From an uncultured Akkermansia sp. (lineage in GTDB: Bacteria; Verrucomicrobiota; Verrucomicrobiia; Verrucomicrobiales; Akkermansiaceae): a stretch of DNA of 26,866 nt. The position numbers and the translations under genes are program-made. The stretch is taken from positions 1-26,866 of the forward strand of contig CAJGCY010000017.1 in NCBI GenBank assembly GCA_904501955.1. The letters run 5' to 3'. Below are positions 7,519 through 15,722 of this stretch, one piece after another. The notes beneath the pieces were generated by a model, which ran no database searches, was not told the origin of the DNA, and worked only from the letters and a program-made list of their open reading frames with translations. Within the stretch, counting starts at the first letter, position 1. Each line of letters begins with the position of its first letter.

Positions 7519-9798
7519 ATGACAAAAGCAACACTGATGATGCTGGCAGCCATGGCTGCCACCCCGCTGATGGGGCAAGATGCCAAGCAGATTGCCGATA
7601 GCCTTCAGGTGCCGACCGAACTGGTATGCGGCACCAAGTTGGAGATACCGACTGTTGACGGCGCTACCGTTGAGCTGCTCGGTGCAGACTATGAGCAAAT
7701 CATCCACGCCGATGGCACCATCGGCTACGTGGTAAGTGATACGCCCGTTAACGTCAACTTCAAGGTAACGAAGGACGGTAAAGAAGCGTTCAGTAAGGAT
7801 TACGAAATCTTGGTAAAGGTGGCAAAGGCTGCCCAAGCCGGTAATCCCAAGCCGCAGGTTGTGCCCTCCCTGCTGCAGTGGCAGGGTACCACGGGTGAGC
7901 TGAAGCTGGGCAAAGAAGTAAAAATCTACTTCGGCGACATGCCGCGTGCCCAGGCGGAAATCATCATGGAGGACTTGCGCGCCGTGCTCGGTGCAGACAC
8001 GCAAATTACGGAAGTTCCCTCCGGCAGCGCCCACATCATCTTCATGCGCACCCCGGAGGGTAACTGCGATGAGGAATACACCATGATGACGCAGCCCAAC
8101 TGCGTGCGCATTGCCTCCCGCTCCGCCAAGGGGCAGTTCTGGGGCTCCCGCACGCTGCTGCAGATTCTCAAGCAGACCGGTGGCAGTGTTCCCTGCGGCG
8201 TGGCATACGACGTACCGCGCTACGAGGTGCGTGGCGTACTCTTTGACATCGCCCGCACCCCCTACACGCTCAAGGATATGCGCGACGTCATCGACGCCAT
8301 GGCTTGGTACAAGATGAACGACCTGCACCTCGTCATTAACAACAACTACATCTTCTTGGAGGAATATGTAAAGGACGGTCATGACCCGCTCAAGGAGGCC
8401 TACACCGCCTTCCGTTTGGAAAGCGACATGGTGGGCGCCAACGGCCAGCGTTTGACGGCGGATGACATCTACTTCACCAAGGCTGAGTTCCGCGAGCTCA
8501 TTGACTACGCCAAGCAGCGCGGTGTGAACATCGTTCCGGAGTTCGACACCCCCGGTCACGCTCTGTCCTTCACCAAGGTGCGCCCGGATCTCATTTACCA
8601 AGGCCCGATGAACCACCCCGGCCGTCGCTCCGACCACATCGACGCAGCGAACCCTGAGACGCTCAAGTTCGTGGGCGAGGTGCTGGATGAATACCTGCTG
8701 CACGACGCCAAGCTCGGCCGCCCGGTGCTGGAGGGCTGCGTGGTACACGTGGGTGCGGATGAGTTCTACGGCGAGGCTGAGGTATACCGCAAGTATGCGG
8801 ACGGCTTGCTCAAGCACGTGAAGAGCCGTGGCTATACCCCGCGTATTTGGGGTAGCCTGACCCACAAGCCCGGCAAGACCAAGGTGGAATCCGACGGCGT
8901 TCAGATGAACCTCTGGAGCGCCCAGTGGCAAGACCCCATCGAGGCGATGAATGATGGCTTCAAGCTCATCAACACCAATGACGGCCACCTCTACATCGTG
9001 CCCTTTGCGAACTACTACCGCATGGACAAGAACCACAAATGGGTGTACAACAACTGGCGTCCCAACTATGTGGGCAAAGCTCATATCCCCGCAGGTCACC
9101 CCAACCTCATCGGCGCTACCTTTGCCATTTGGAATGACATGACGGACCTCAAGCACTCCGGCTACGGCATGTATGATGTGTGGGAGGTATTCCGCAGCTC
9201 TGCAGATGTGCTCAGCCAGCGCATGTGGGGCACGGAGCATAACCCTGCAACCTTCGAGCAGCACCGCGCACTGGTGAGCAAGATCGGTGAGGCTCCGAGC
9301 ATTAACCCGCTTTACCTGCGCACGGGTGATGCCCCCGTTTGCATCACCCCCACCGCCCTGCCCATGCAGCTCAACGAGCAGGCCGCAGGCCCGAATTACC
9401 ACCTGACCGCAGAAATCGAGCTCACTGCTGCCCCCGAGGGCACGGAGCAGGTGTTGCTCAGCGGCCCGGAGGGTACGCTCTTCGCTACCATGAAGGATGG
9501 TACCGTCGGCTTCCGCCGCAATGACGCCATGGAGTTCTCCTTCGGCGGCAAGCTCCCCGTGGGTAAGAAGGTGAAGCTCGAGCTCATCGGCAAGCCCCAG
9601 TCCACCCAATTGTTGGTAGACGGCAAGGAAATCGGCACGCTCACGCTCATGAGCTACAAGGACCGCGAAGATGGTTGGAAGAACCGCACCAAGGGGCTTC
9701 GCTCCACCTTCATTCTGCCGCTGCAGACCCTCGGTGAATCCTTGCAGGGCAAGGTCCACAGCCTCAAGGTTGAATTCTCCGACCCTGAAACCAAGTGA
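7519..9798 (+). CDS. Secreted GH20 beta-N-acetylhexosaminidase with LamG-like C-terminus
   Basis: This enzyme should release terminal GlcNAc/GalNAc from glycans such as mucin, by substrate-assisted catalysis. Its 759 residues include a short N-terminal signal peptide ending near MAATPLMGQ, a beta-rich N-terminal domain, the GH20b alpha/beta domain (about residues 115-230) and a TIM barrel beginning at YEVRGVLFDIART. The catalytic Asp-Glu pair is in HVGADEF (D414/E415); Ala replaces the second Gly of the common HxGGDE motif, as in some subfamilies. The C-terminal 130 residues (TAEIELTAAPEG, QLLVDGKEIGTL) look like a laminin-G/concanavalin-like carbohydrate-binding domain. It lies 31 bp after the MBL gene and its stop overlaps the next start. 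Confidence 0.95.
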   Translation: MTKATLMMLAAMAATPLMGQDAKQIADSLQVPTELVCGTKLEIPTVDGATVELLGADYEQIIHADGTIGYVVSDTPVNVNFKVTKDGKEAFSKDYEILVKVAKAAQAGNPKPQVVPSLLQWQGTTGELKLGKEVKIYFGDMPRAQAEIIMEDLRAVLGADTQITEVPSGSAHIIFMRTPEGNCDEEYTMMTQPNCVRIASRSAKGQFWGSRTLLQILKQTGGSVPCGVAYDVPRYEVRGVLFDIARTPYTLKDMRDVIDAMAWYKMNDLHLVINNNYIFLEEYVKDGHDPLKEAYTAFRLESDMVGANGQRLTADDIYFTKAEFRELIDYAKQRGVNIVPEFDTPGHALSFTKVRPDLIYQGPMNHPGRRSDHIDAANPETLKFVGEVLDEYLLHDAKLGRPVLEGCVVHVGADEFYGEAEVYRKYADGLLKHVKSRGYTPRIWGSLTHKPGKTKVESDGVQMNLWSAQWQDPIEAMNDGFKLINTNDGHLYIVPFANYYRMDKNHKWVYNNWRPNYVGKAHIPAGHPNLIGATFAIWNDMTDLKHSGYGMYDVWEVFRSSADVLSQRMWGTEHNPATFEQHRALVSKIGEAPSINPLYLRTGDAPVCITPTALPMQLNEQAAGPNYHLTAEIELTAAPEGTEQVLLSGPEGTLFATMKDGTVGFRRNDAMEFSFGGKLPVGKKVKLELIGKPQSTQLLVDGKEIGTLTLMSYKDREDGWKNRTKGLRSTFILPLQTLGESLQGKVHSLKVEFSDPETK

Positions 9799-10142
9799 TG
9801 GAGCCGCAACAAGAATATGAGCTCGGGGCTGCTGCGTTCAAGGCCGGTCATGCGGCTGAGGGCGCAGCGCACCTCCGCAACGCCGCGTTCGCCGGTCATG
9901 CCGAGGCGCAGAACCAGCTCGCCAGAATCTATTTTGCCCAGGTAAAGACCCGCGACGACATCGCCAACCTGGAGGCAGCAGCCCAGTCCGGCGACCATGT
10001 AGCGCTCTTTGTGCTGGCCATGAGCCTCATCGAGGGTCGCCTGTTGGAGAAAGACACGGACAAAGCCATGGCCGCGCTCAAGCACGCTGCCGCCCTCGGC
10101 AACGCCATGGCGGAGGCCATGCTCAGCGGTGGTATCCGATAA
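9798..10142 (+). CDS. Small Sel1/TPR-like helical repeat protein
   Basis: A 114-residue protein without signal peptide. Alternating helices with AAFKAGHAAEGAAHLRNAA, GHAEAQNQLARIYFA, GDHVALFVLAMSLIEG and DKAMAALKHAAALGNAMAEA follow the Sel1-like (SLR) pattern, roughly three repeats, suggesting a protein-protein interaction scaffold. The ATG at 9798 overlaps the TGA of the hexosaminidase (TGATG), a classic coupling arrangement; GTG at 9795 is an in-frame alternative. It is odd that a presumably cytosolic scaffold is coupled to an exported enzyme; no partner can be named. It ends just before a strong terminator. Confidence 0.82.
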   Translation: MEPQQEYELGAAAFKAGHAAEGAAHLRNAAFAGHAEAQNQLARIYFAQVKTRDDIANLEAAAQSGDHVALFVLAMSLIEGRLLEKDTDKAMAALKHAAALGNAMAEAMLSGGIR

Positions 10143-10167
10143 GGAGAATCCATCCCCCCCTCGTCTC

Positions 10168-10203
10168 AAAATCCCCTTCCCGCCCGGCGAGAAGGGGATT
10201 TTT
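10168..10203 (+). terminator. Terminator after the hexosaminidase operon
   Basis: AAAATCCCCTTC (10168-10179) pairs with GAAGGGGATTTT (10191-10202), followed by T. The A and T flanks could also work on the minus strand. Confidence 0.9.
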
Positions 10204-10216
10204 GCGTAAGCTGGCA

Positions 10217-10375
10217 GCTCAATAAATCGGGATTTGAAGGGCAACAAAATCTATCGGAGCGTGGGACTTTGGTCCCACAAATACGCGCGGGGCTTATCCA
10301 TAAGAGGGACTAAAGTCCCTCGCTCCGAGTGAATGAATGTTACAAATCACCCCTTCAACTTCCGATTTATCGAGC
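10217..10375. repeat. 159-bp structured palindromic repeat, copy 2
   Basis: Ends GCTCAATAAATCGG (10217-10230) and CCGATTTATCGAGC (10362-10375) correspond to copy 1. Inside are the same CGGAGC/GCTCCG stem, TGGGAC-TTTG-GTCCCA and GAGGGACT-AA-AGTCCCTC. Most differences from copy 1 fall in loops or linkers. It lies between the converging Sel1-like and BASS genes. Confidence 0.85.
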
Positions 10376-10399
10376 CACGAGCAGTCGCGAGAACAGCCT

Positions 10400-11311
10400 C
10401 TATTTCACGGCATCAGCCTTTTTCTTTTCGCGGAGGGCGAGGGAGAGCTGGATGGCATTGGCCACGTTGTGGAAAAATACGTAAAACACCGGGCCGATGT
10501 AGGCCAAGGGGGTGGCGTAGCTTTGGTTGGCAATGTAGAGGGTAAGAATCGTATTCTTTTGGCCGAGCGCTTGAGAACACTCACGTTTGAGGCGGGGATA
10601 GCCCAACCAGTAGCCGCCGAAGAAGCCCAGGGCACAAATCGTCATTGCCCCCAGAGCAATGGGCCAAATGTCCTGGAAAGAGTAGTTCATCTGCACCAAG
10701 CGGTGCGTACCGGCGGCGGAAACAATGGTCAGGTTGATAATCCAGATGGCCAGCGAGTAATCGCGCAACTTGGGCGCCCAAGCCTTGCACGGAGGATAGC
10801 AAATGCGCAGTAAAAAAGAAATAACAGCAGGAGCCCCCAGCGCCAAGGAGATTTGATAGAGCACCAGCAGCAAAAAATCCACATACCCCAGCTCCGGGGC
10901 ATGCACCACAAAGGGCAGCAGCAGTGGCGTAACAAGCCCGAACATGGCCTGGCTGAGCACCATAGCCGTGGTGATAAAGGCCGTGTTGCCCCGCAGCAGG
11001 TTCACAATCACCGGCGCGGCGGAGGCCACGGGAGCTGCGGCACAGTAATACAAAGACTCCGCCAGCACCGGGTAGCCCGCCAGCACGGCAGCATACCAAA
11101 AACCAAGCCCCATCAGCTGCAGCACGACCAGCAGCACCAAGTGCATCCACGTGGGGCGCAGTTGTGCCGTATCCAGGCCAATGAAGGTGATGCACAGCAT
11201 CAGCGTAATACCTACCGGCAGGTAAGCAGCCAAGGGGCTCAGCTCTGCATGAAGCAAGCCACCTACCACAAAGGCCAATACCATGCAGATACTACGCAGG
11301 TGTTGCATCAT
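10400..11311 (-). CDS. BASS-family (bile acid:sodium symporter-like) transporter
   Basis: An inner-membrane protein of 303 residues with about nine or ten hydrophobic segments. The later region GQKNTILTLYIANQSYATP followed by AYIGPVFYVFFHNVANA resembles the core of the bile acid:sodium symporter/YocS-like family, with its conserved Gly-Gln-Asn and helix-break residues. Members move bile acids, keto acids or other organic anions with sodium; the substrate is not deducible here. It starts 20 bp after the stop of the HD phosphohydrolase on the same strand and probably shares its transcript. Two adjacent ATGs (11311 and 11308) are possible starts; there is no clear Shine-Dalgarno site. Confidence 0.82.
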   Translation of the reverse strand: MMQHLRSICMVLAFVVGGLLHAELSPLAAYLPVGITLMLCITFIGLDTAQLRPTWMHLVLLVVLQLMGLGFWYAAVLAGYPVLAESLYYCAAAPVASAAPVIVNLLRGNTAFITTAMVLSQAMFGLVTPLLLPFVVHAPELGYVDFLLLVLYQISLALGAPAVISFLLRICYPPCKAWAPKLRDYSLAIWIINLTIVSAAGTHRLVQMNYSFQDIWPIALGAMTICALGFFGGYWLGYPRLKRECSQALGQKNTILTLYIANQSYATPLAYIGPVFYVFFHNVANAIQLSLALREKKKADAVK

Positions 11312-11331
11312 ACGCGTGGCAGTGGGTGATT

Positions 11332-12939
11332 TCAGGCATTCTCTTTCTTCTCAGCCACATCTGAAGCTTGGCGTTTTTGCGCCACCAAATCCGCAGCATC
11401 CTTTTCTTTGGGTTTCGGGTAAGCAATGCGGTTGTGGTTCATTGTGCGCAGCGTCTGGAAGAAAGACTCCTTCATCTTAGCAATTTCACCGAGCGTCAGC
11501 CCACTATCCTGCAAATGACCATCCAAAATACGCCCCTTGAAGATGCCGTCAATCATGTTGCGTATATCAGCCTCCGTGGGGTGTTGCAGGGAGCGCGTAG
11601 CACTCTCCACGGCATCAGCCATGCTCACGATGCCGGACTCACGGCTTTGCGGTATGGGGCCCATGTAGGTGAAGATGCTCTTATCCACCTCATCCGGGCA
11701 GGTATCCGTCAAGCCCTCTTCAAAGCGGCTACGCTCCGCCTCATAGGTATCTTGCGCCTTGCGGTAGAAGAAATAGGCCGTCGTTACACCGTGGTGCTCG
11801 CGAATCACATCCACAATTTGCGGATTCAGGCGATTTTGCAGCGCAAGCTCCACACCATCCGCAACATGCCCGAGAATAATACGAGCACTGCCCTCAGGGG
11901 TAAGCTCGGCATGCGGGCTGAGCGACTGGTCCACTATGTTTTCCGAGAAGTACTGCGGGTTATTAAGTTTACCGATATCGTGGTACAGGCCGCACACGCC
12001 GGCGCGAGTCACATCCGCCCCGATGGCCTCGGCAGCGCTCTCCGCCAAACGCTGCACACACAGGCAATGGTGGAAGGTGCTGGGGGCGGTCATCTGCAAT
12101 TTTCTGATCAGCGGGTGGTTCATATCCGCCCATTCCAGCCACGTAATGTGGGTAGATACGCGGAAAATGCTCTCCAGCATGGGCATCATACCGTTCACAA
12201 TCACACCCAACAAGAAGTACACGCCAATGGACATCAGAGCCTTCACAAACCAGCTGACGGGCTCCTCATTATCCGGCAGCCCCATACCCGAGCCCAGTGA
12301 GTGCAGGCAAAGCAGCAACAGCACACTGATAAACACTACAGCCCCAATCTTAAAACCGGCATAAAGCAACTGCTGGCGTTTCTGCAAGTGCCCGCATATA
12401 CCGGCGGTCAGCACACCGGCCAACAGGCTTACCACCAAATAATCAGCCACAAAGGCCAAGGTAAAATTCACGGGGAAAAGCACCGCCCCGAACAAGGTGC
12501 AACTCAGTGCCACAAAGACACCCACGGACCTATTGACCAGTGCGGCGGTCATAGCCGGGGCCAAGCAATACGGCAACACCAGCAGCACCTGTTGCGGCGC
12601 CTCAGGGTACCAGCGGCACCAGCCGGATATAGTCAAATGAGTCAAGAACAATTGCGCCAATATCGCCAGCACGCACAGCAAGGCGGGGCGAAAGTTCAGC
12701 TTGTCATGGCGGCGGGCATATATGTAAAAAGCGTAAAGAGCGCAGGAGCACAACACTACCCAGGCCATGCGGTACATCCCCAACAGGGCGTTATCCGGCA
12801 CGCTGTATACCAACGCGCACAGGGCTGCTACACCGCCGGCAGACAACATCAGCAGATGCTTGTTGGAGCGCCGCTCCGCTTTCTGCTCAGGCGTGGCATC
12901 ATTGTCACCCTTGAAAATCTTTTTTAAGGCATGAATCAT
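11332..12939 (-). CDS. PgpH-like membrane HD phosphohydrolase lacking the extracellular domain
   Basis: Membrane-anchored HD-domain protein, 535 residues. The N-terminal half has about seven hydrophobic segments. The C-terminal half has the HD hallmarks of the 7TMR-HD/PgpH family: MNHPLIRKLQMTAPSTFHH, GLYHDIGKL (H320/D321), ILGHVADGVELA and IREHHGV (H382/H383). PgpH proteins hydrolyse the second messenger c-di-AMP; that activity is inferred from family only. Family members usually carry a large extracellular 7TMR-HDED domain before the membrane bundle; here only a 30-residue charged segment precedes it. The ATG at 12939 is chosen because the longer in-frame GTG lies upstream of the -10. The BASS transporter follows by 20 bp. 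Confidence 0.85.
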   Translation of the reverse strand: MIHALKKIFKGDNDATPEQKAERRSNKHLLMLSAGGVAALCALVYSVPDNALLGMYRMAWVVLCSCALYAFYIYARRHDKLNFRPALLCVLAILAQLFLTHLTISGWCRWYPEAPQQVLLVLPYCLAPAMTAALVNRSVGVFVALSCTLFGAVLFPVNFTLAFVADYLVVSLLAGVLTAGICGHLQKRQQLLYAGFKIGAVVFISVLLLLCLHSLGSGMGLPDNEEPVSWFVKALMSIGVYFLLGVIVNGMMPMLESIFRVSTHITWLEWADMNHPLIRKLQMTAPSTFHHCLCVQRLAESAAEAIGADVTRAGVCGLYHDIGKLNNPQYFSENIVDQSLSPHAELTPEGSARIILGHVADGVELALQNRLNPQIVDVIREHHGVTTAYFFYRKAQDTYEAERSRFEEGLTDTCPDEVDKSIFTYMGPIPQSRESGIVSMADAVESATRSLQHPTEADIRNMIDGIFKGRILDGHLQDSGLTLGEIAKMKESFFQTLRTMNHNRIAYPKPKEKDAADLVAQKRQASDVAEKKENA

Positions 12940-12951
12940 ATCTTTCCCCGT

Positions 12952-12979
12952 ATTATACCACACTTACCCCCCATGTCAA
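12952..12979 (-). promoter_or_regulatory. Promoter of the HD phosphohydrolase gene
   Basis: On the minus strand a perfect TTGACA (12979-12974), a 16-bp spacer and a perfect TATAAT (12957-12952) are followed by the ATG after 12 nt, predicting a leader of about five nt. The -35 overlaps the left arm of an inverted repeat, ATGTCA (12973-12978) with TGACAT (12989-12994), a possible operator. Confidence 0.75.
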
Positions 12980-13033
12980 TGATATACATGACATAGGTTC
13001 TACGCCCCCCGGGCAATCTCTACAGACGGAAGC

Positions 13034-13489
13034 TTACACCACCAGGCACACAGCAAACAGCACATAGCCCAACACGCAGACCAACATGGCGGCATTGCGC
13101 CAACGGGCAGCGCTTGCGGACGCCGCTGCGGCACGAGCATAGTCCCCCTTACGGTTATAGGCGTTCACCCTTGCAGAATGCACGATAGCGACAATCCCCA
13201 AGGGCGTAAAACACAAAATGGTCAACACAATGCTCCACGCAAGCCCGCTGTAGGCCTGCTGCAACGGCCTACCGTCCATACTGCGGGCGGTCCACACTTG
13301 CGAGGCTCCCCGCCCCTTGATGCCGGGCATGGCGGTCAGGGGGTACCAAGCCCGTGAGCCGACGGTGCAGTACAGGTAATCCTCCGTAATGGCTCGCTGC
13401 GCCAGCATGGCATCCACCTGCTCTACCGTCAGGGGCCCGATGGGTGTAACCCCACCGGGTGCAAGGATGTAATATGAGGGGGATTCCAT
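13034..13489 (-). CDS. GYF_2-domain protein with CD225/dispanin-type membrane tail
   Basis: A 151-residue membrane protein. Residues 1-60 form a GYF_2 (DUF4339) module: YYILAPGGVTPIGPLTVEQV, then a 'tWKdW'-like region SRAWYPLTAMPG. The C-terminal half has two hydrophobic helices around FTPLGIVAIVHSARVNAYNR and RKGDYARAAAASASAARW, the pattern of the CD225/dispanin family. GYF_2 modules are thought to bind proline-rich peptides, so this may be a membrane adaptor, but no partner is known. Start ATG 13489 lies 7 nt after the stop of the neighbouring paralogue, so the two are co-transcribed. Confidence 0.82.
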   Translation of the reverse strand: MESPSYYILAPGGVTPIGPLTVEQVDAMLAQRAITEDYLYCTVGSRAWYPLTAMPGIKGRGASQVWTARSMDGRPLQQAYSGLAWSIVLTILCFTPLGIVAIVHSARVNAYNRKGDYARAAAASASAARWRNAAMLVCVLGYVLFAVCLVV

Positions 13490-13496
13490 ATGACGC

Positions 13497-14246
13497 TTAA
13501 TCGGCAGCACCGATGGCACCAATCAACAAAACAGTATAGAAAATACCCTCCGGAATCATCGCGACAATGCGCCATGCACGTGAGTGCGCGGCAAAGCGGT
13601 GCGACAAGTTGTAATTACCGCGGGAGTTGTGCACCATGGTGAGGATGGACATCACCACGGCAACCGTACCCGCAGGCAGGCAGATAATATTCAGACCCGG
13701 CCACACACCCAACAAGAGGAAGATGATGCTCCACACCATGCCACTGCTTGCAGGCTCCGTCGCTTGGGGTACGGGGCGGCGCGGTGCGGGAGCCCCACCG
13801 CAGTTCGGCAGCAGCTGATTGCGCAGCGCAGGCATGTCCGCCAGCGGACGCCACTGCACGGAGCCCGGCTCCGAATAATTCCACTGCAAGGTTATCTTGC
13901 GGCGGTTCAGCATCAATGCTATGCGCTCCAGCGTATACGGCCCTTTGATGCGGTTCGACCCCGGAGGCGTCAGATAGTACATGGCGTTCGGGGGCATCAC
14001 CGGCGTAGCGGGCACAGGCGGAGCAGACGGCGCCGGCATAGGCACCACCACGGGAGCTTGCGCGGCATATAAGCCCGGCAGCGTGCTGAGGGGGCGCCAC
14101 TCATTCATGCCGTCCACCACATACAGCCAAGCATCCGTCACCTGCCCTCGCTGCATCAATACACGCAACTCAGCCAAGCTAAAAGGGCCATTGGGTGCAG
14201 TAGAGCCCGGCGCTACAATGTAATAGATCTTTCGGTTCTCACTCAT
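13497..14246 (-). CDS. Double GYF_2-domain membrane protein
   Basis: A 249-residue paralogue of the next gene, carrying two GYF_2 modules: KIYYIVAPGSTAPNGPFSLA and MYYLTPPGSNRIKGPYTLE, separated by an Ala/Pro-rich linker. The C-terminal part has two hydrophobic stretches (IIFLLLGVWPGLNIICLP and IVAMIPEGIFYTVLLIGA) flanking HNSRGNYNLSHRFAAHSRAW, which looks like a diverged CD225-type tail. The start ATG at 14246 is preferred to an upstream TTG that overlaps the Nudix stop; no Shine-Dalgarno site is seen. The Pro-rich linker could itself be a ligand for GYF modules. Confidence 0.8.
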   Translation of the reverse strand: MSENRKIYYIVAPGSTAPNGPFSLAELRVLMQRGQVTDAWLYVVDGMNEWRPLSTLPGLYAAQAPVVVPMPAPSAPPVPATPVMPPNAMYYLTPPGSNRIKGPYTLERIALMLNRRKITLQWNYSEPGSVQWRPLADMPALRNQLLPNCGGAPAPRRPVPQATEPASSGMVWSIIFLLLGVWPGLNIICLPAGTVAVVMSILTMVHNSRGNYNLSHRFAAHSRAWRIVAMIPEGIFYTVLLIGAIGAAD

Positions 14247-14263
14247 AGCATTCAGTAACAATA

Positions 14264-14770
14264 TCAATTCCGAGTTTTGAGGAAATAAAGGCCGGTGTAA
14301 ATACGGGGATCCAGAGCTTTACCCTGAGCCACCTGCTCCGCCAGCCAAGTATCAATCGTGTCCAGCGGCACCTCATGCACGGTGATGTTCTCATTATCCA
14401 CTCCGCCACCCTGCGCTACTTTGCGCAGCCCCGTAGCCAAATAGAAAGACACAGTCTCACTGGTAAGCCCGGGGGAGGAGGGGCCGGTAAACAGGTAGCG
14501 CATCTCCGTAGCCTCATAGCCGGTCTCTTCCAACAACTCACGCTGCGCTGCCACGGCGTCGGATTCCGGGCCTTCATCCCCACTCAAACCGGCGGGGAAA
14601 CACAGGCTCTGCTGCCCGATGGGCGGGCGGTACTCCTCCACCAGCAACACATTGCCCTCCGGCGTGCAAGAGAAAATCATCACCGCGCCCGTTTTATTCA
14701 CACGCTCGCAGTACTCCCAACGCCCCTCGCGCACCAGGGTCAAAAACTTTCCGCCGTATAAGGTTTCCAT
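14264..14770 (-). CDS. Nudix hydrolase, ADP-ribose pyrophosphatase-like
   Basis: A 168-residue cytosolic Nudix protein. The catalytic core reads ESDAVAAQRELLEETGYEA, matching E-x7-REL-x-EE-x-G of the Nudix box. The box's first Gly (PAGLSGDEGPE) is two residues further away than in the canonical G-x5-E form. The preceding beta-strands (NVLLVEEYRPPIGQQSL) and PSSPGLTSE resemble ADP-ribose/nucleoside-diphosphate-sugar pyrophosphatases. Substrate is not certain. The ATG directly follows the T-run of the hairpin downstream of ilvE, and the GYF gene starts 17 nt after its stop. Confidence 0.88.
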   Translation of the reverse strand: METLYGGKFLTLVREGRWEYCERVNKTGAVMIFSCTPEGNVLLVEEYRPPIGQQSLCFPAGLSGDEGPESDAVAAQRELLEETGYEATEMRYLFTGPSSPGLTSETVSFYLATGLRKVAQGGGVDNENITVHEVPLDTIDTWLAEQVAQGKALDPRIYTGLYFLKTRN

Positions 14771-14811
14771 AAAAACAAGATGCGGTAGGGGGTAACTTCA
14801 CCCCCTACCGC
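14771..14811 (-). terminator. Hairpin terminator between ilvE and the Nudix gene
   Basis: A perfect 12-bp stem, GCGGTAGGGGGT (14782-14793) with ACCCCCTACCGC (14800-14811), has a 6-nt loop. On the minus strand it is followed by ATCTTG and TTTTT (14775-14771), and the Nudix ATG begins on the very next base. It could terminate ilvE transcripts or act as an attenuator for the Nudix gene. Confidence 0.8.
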
Positions 14812-14837
14812 CTATTATCGGGGGATTTTACAGAGAT

Positions 14838-15689
14838 TTACTCACGCACCAAGGTGTGGAAACGCTCCAAAATTCGGCGAGTGATGGGGCCTGCCTGCCC
14901 CGTACCGATGGTGCGACCATCCAGAGAAGTAGCGGCAATCACCTCAGCCGCCGTACCGGTCAAGAAGCACTCATCTGCACTGAGCACATCGAAGCGGTTC
15001 ATCACGTGCTCCTCACAGGGAATACCGAGCTCCGCGCAAATATCCATCACGGCATGGCGGGTAATGCCACCCAGAGCGCCCTCCGTAAGCGGAGGAGTCA
15101 TCACGACGCCATTGCGGACGATGAAGATGTTGTCACCGGTGCACTCAGCCACATTGCCGCGCTGGTTGAGCATCAGCGCCTCACCGGCACCCTGCTGCAC
15201 CGCCTCAATCTTGGCGGAAATACCGTTGAGGTAGTTCAGGCTCTTCACCTGCTGGCACAGGATATCCGGGTTCGGGCGGCGGAAGGAAGAGGTAATCATG
15301 CTCAGGCCCTTCTCGTACATCTCCTTGGGGTACAGAGCGATGTTCTGCACGATGATGAACATGCTGGGCTTCGGGCAATTGCGGGGGTTAAGCCCCAAAT
15401 CGCCCACGCCACGCGTCACCACCAGGCGAATGTAGCCATCCGTCAGGCCGCTGGCAGCCACGGTTTCCTCCGTAGCGGCGCACACCTCCTCAAAACTCCA
15501 CGGGCAATCAATCATCAGGTAACGCATGGAGTCAAACAAGCGCACAATGTGCTCCTGCAGGCGGAATACCTTACCGGAGTAAAAGCGGATGCCCTCAAAC
15601 ACGCCGTCACCATACAATGCACCGTGATCAAAAACGGAAACCTTAGCCTCCTCTTGATCAACCAATTTGCCATCAAACCAGATTTTCAT
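14838..15689 (-). CDS. ilvE: Branched-chain amino acid aminotransferase
   Basis: PLP-dependent class IV aminotransferase of 283 residues that interconverts leucine, isoleucine and valine with their 2-keto acids in the cytosol. Family features include FDHGALYGDGVFEGIR near the N-terminus, VTRGVGDLGLNP, the catalytic Lys in QQVKSLNYLNGI, ECTGDNIFIV and EVIAATSLDGRTIG. Start ATG 15689 (MKIWFDGK) is chosen because the longer in-frame extension to 15824 runs through the promoter and reads as non-homologous sequence. D-amino acid aminotransferase or aminodeoxychorismate lyase are related alternatives, but the length and motifs fit IlvE best. Confidence 0.92.
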   Translation of the reverse strand: MKIWFDGKLVDQEEAKVSVFDHGALYGDGVFEGIRFYSGKVFRLQEHIVRLFDSMRYLMIDCPWSFEEVCAATEETVAASGLTDGYIRLVVTRGVGDLGLNPRNCPKPSMFIIVQNIALYPKEMYEKGLSMITSSFRRPNPDILCQQVKSLNYLNGISAKIEAVQQGAGEALMLNQRGNVAECTGDNIFIVRNGVVMTPPLTEGALGGITRHAVMDICAELGIPCEEHVMNRFDVLSADECFLTGTAAEVIAATSLDGRTIGTGQAGPITRRILERFHTLVRE

Positions 15690-15722
15690 GATATGAATGT
15701 AATGTAAAACTTGAACGCTGCT

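Noticed and set aside
7501..9759. 752-residue open frame on the minus strand opposite the GH20 gene
   Set aside because: It is a shadow of the GC-rich codon usage of the hexosaminidase. Its translation is a His/Val/Leu-rich sequence with no motif, while the plus strand encodes a complete recognisable enzyme.
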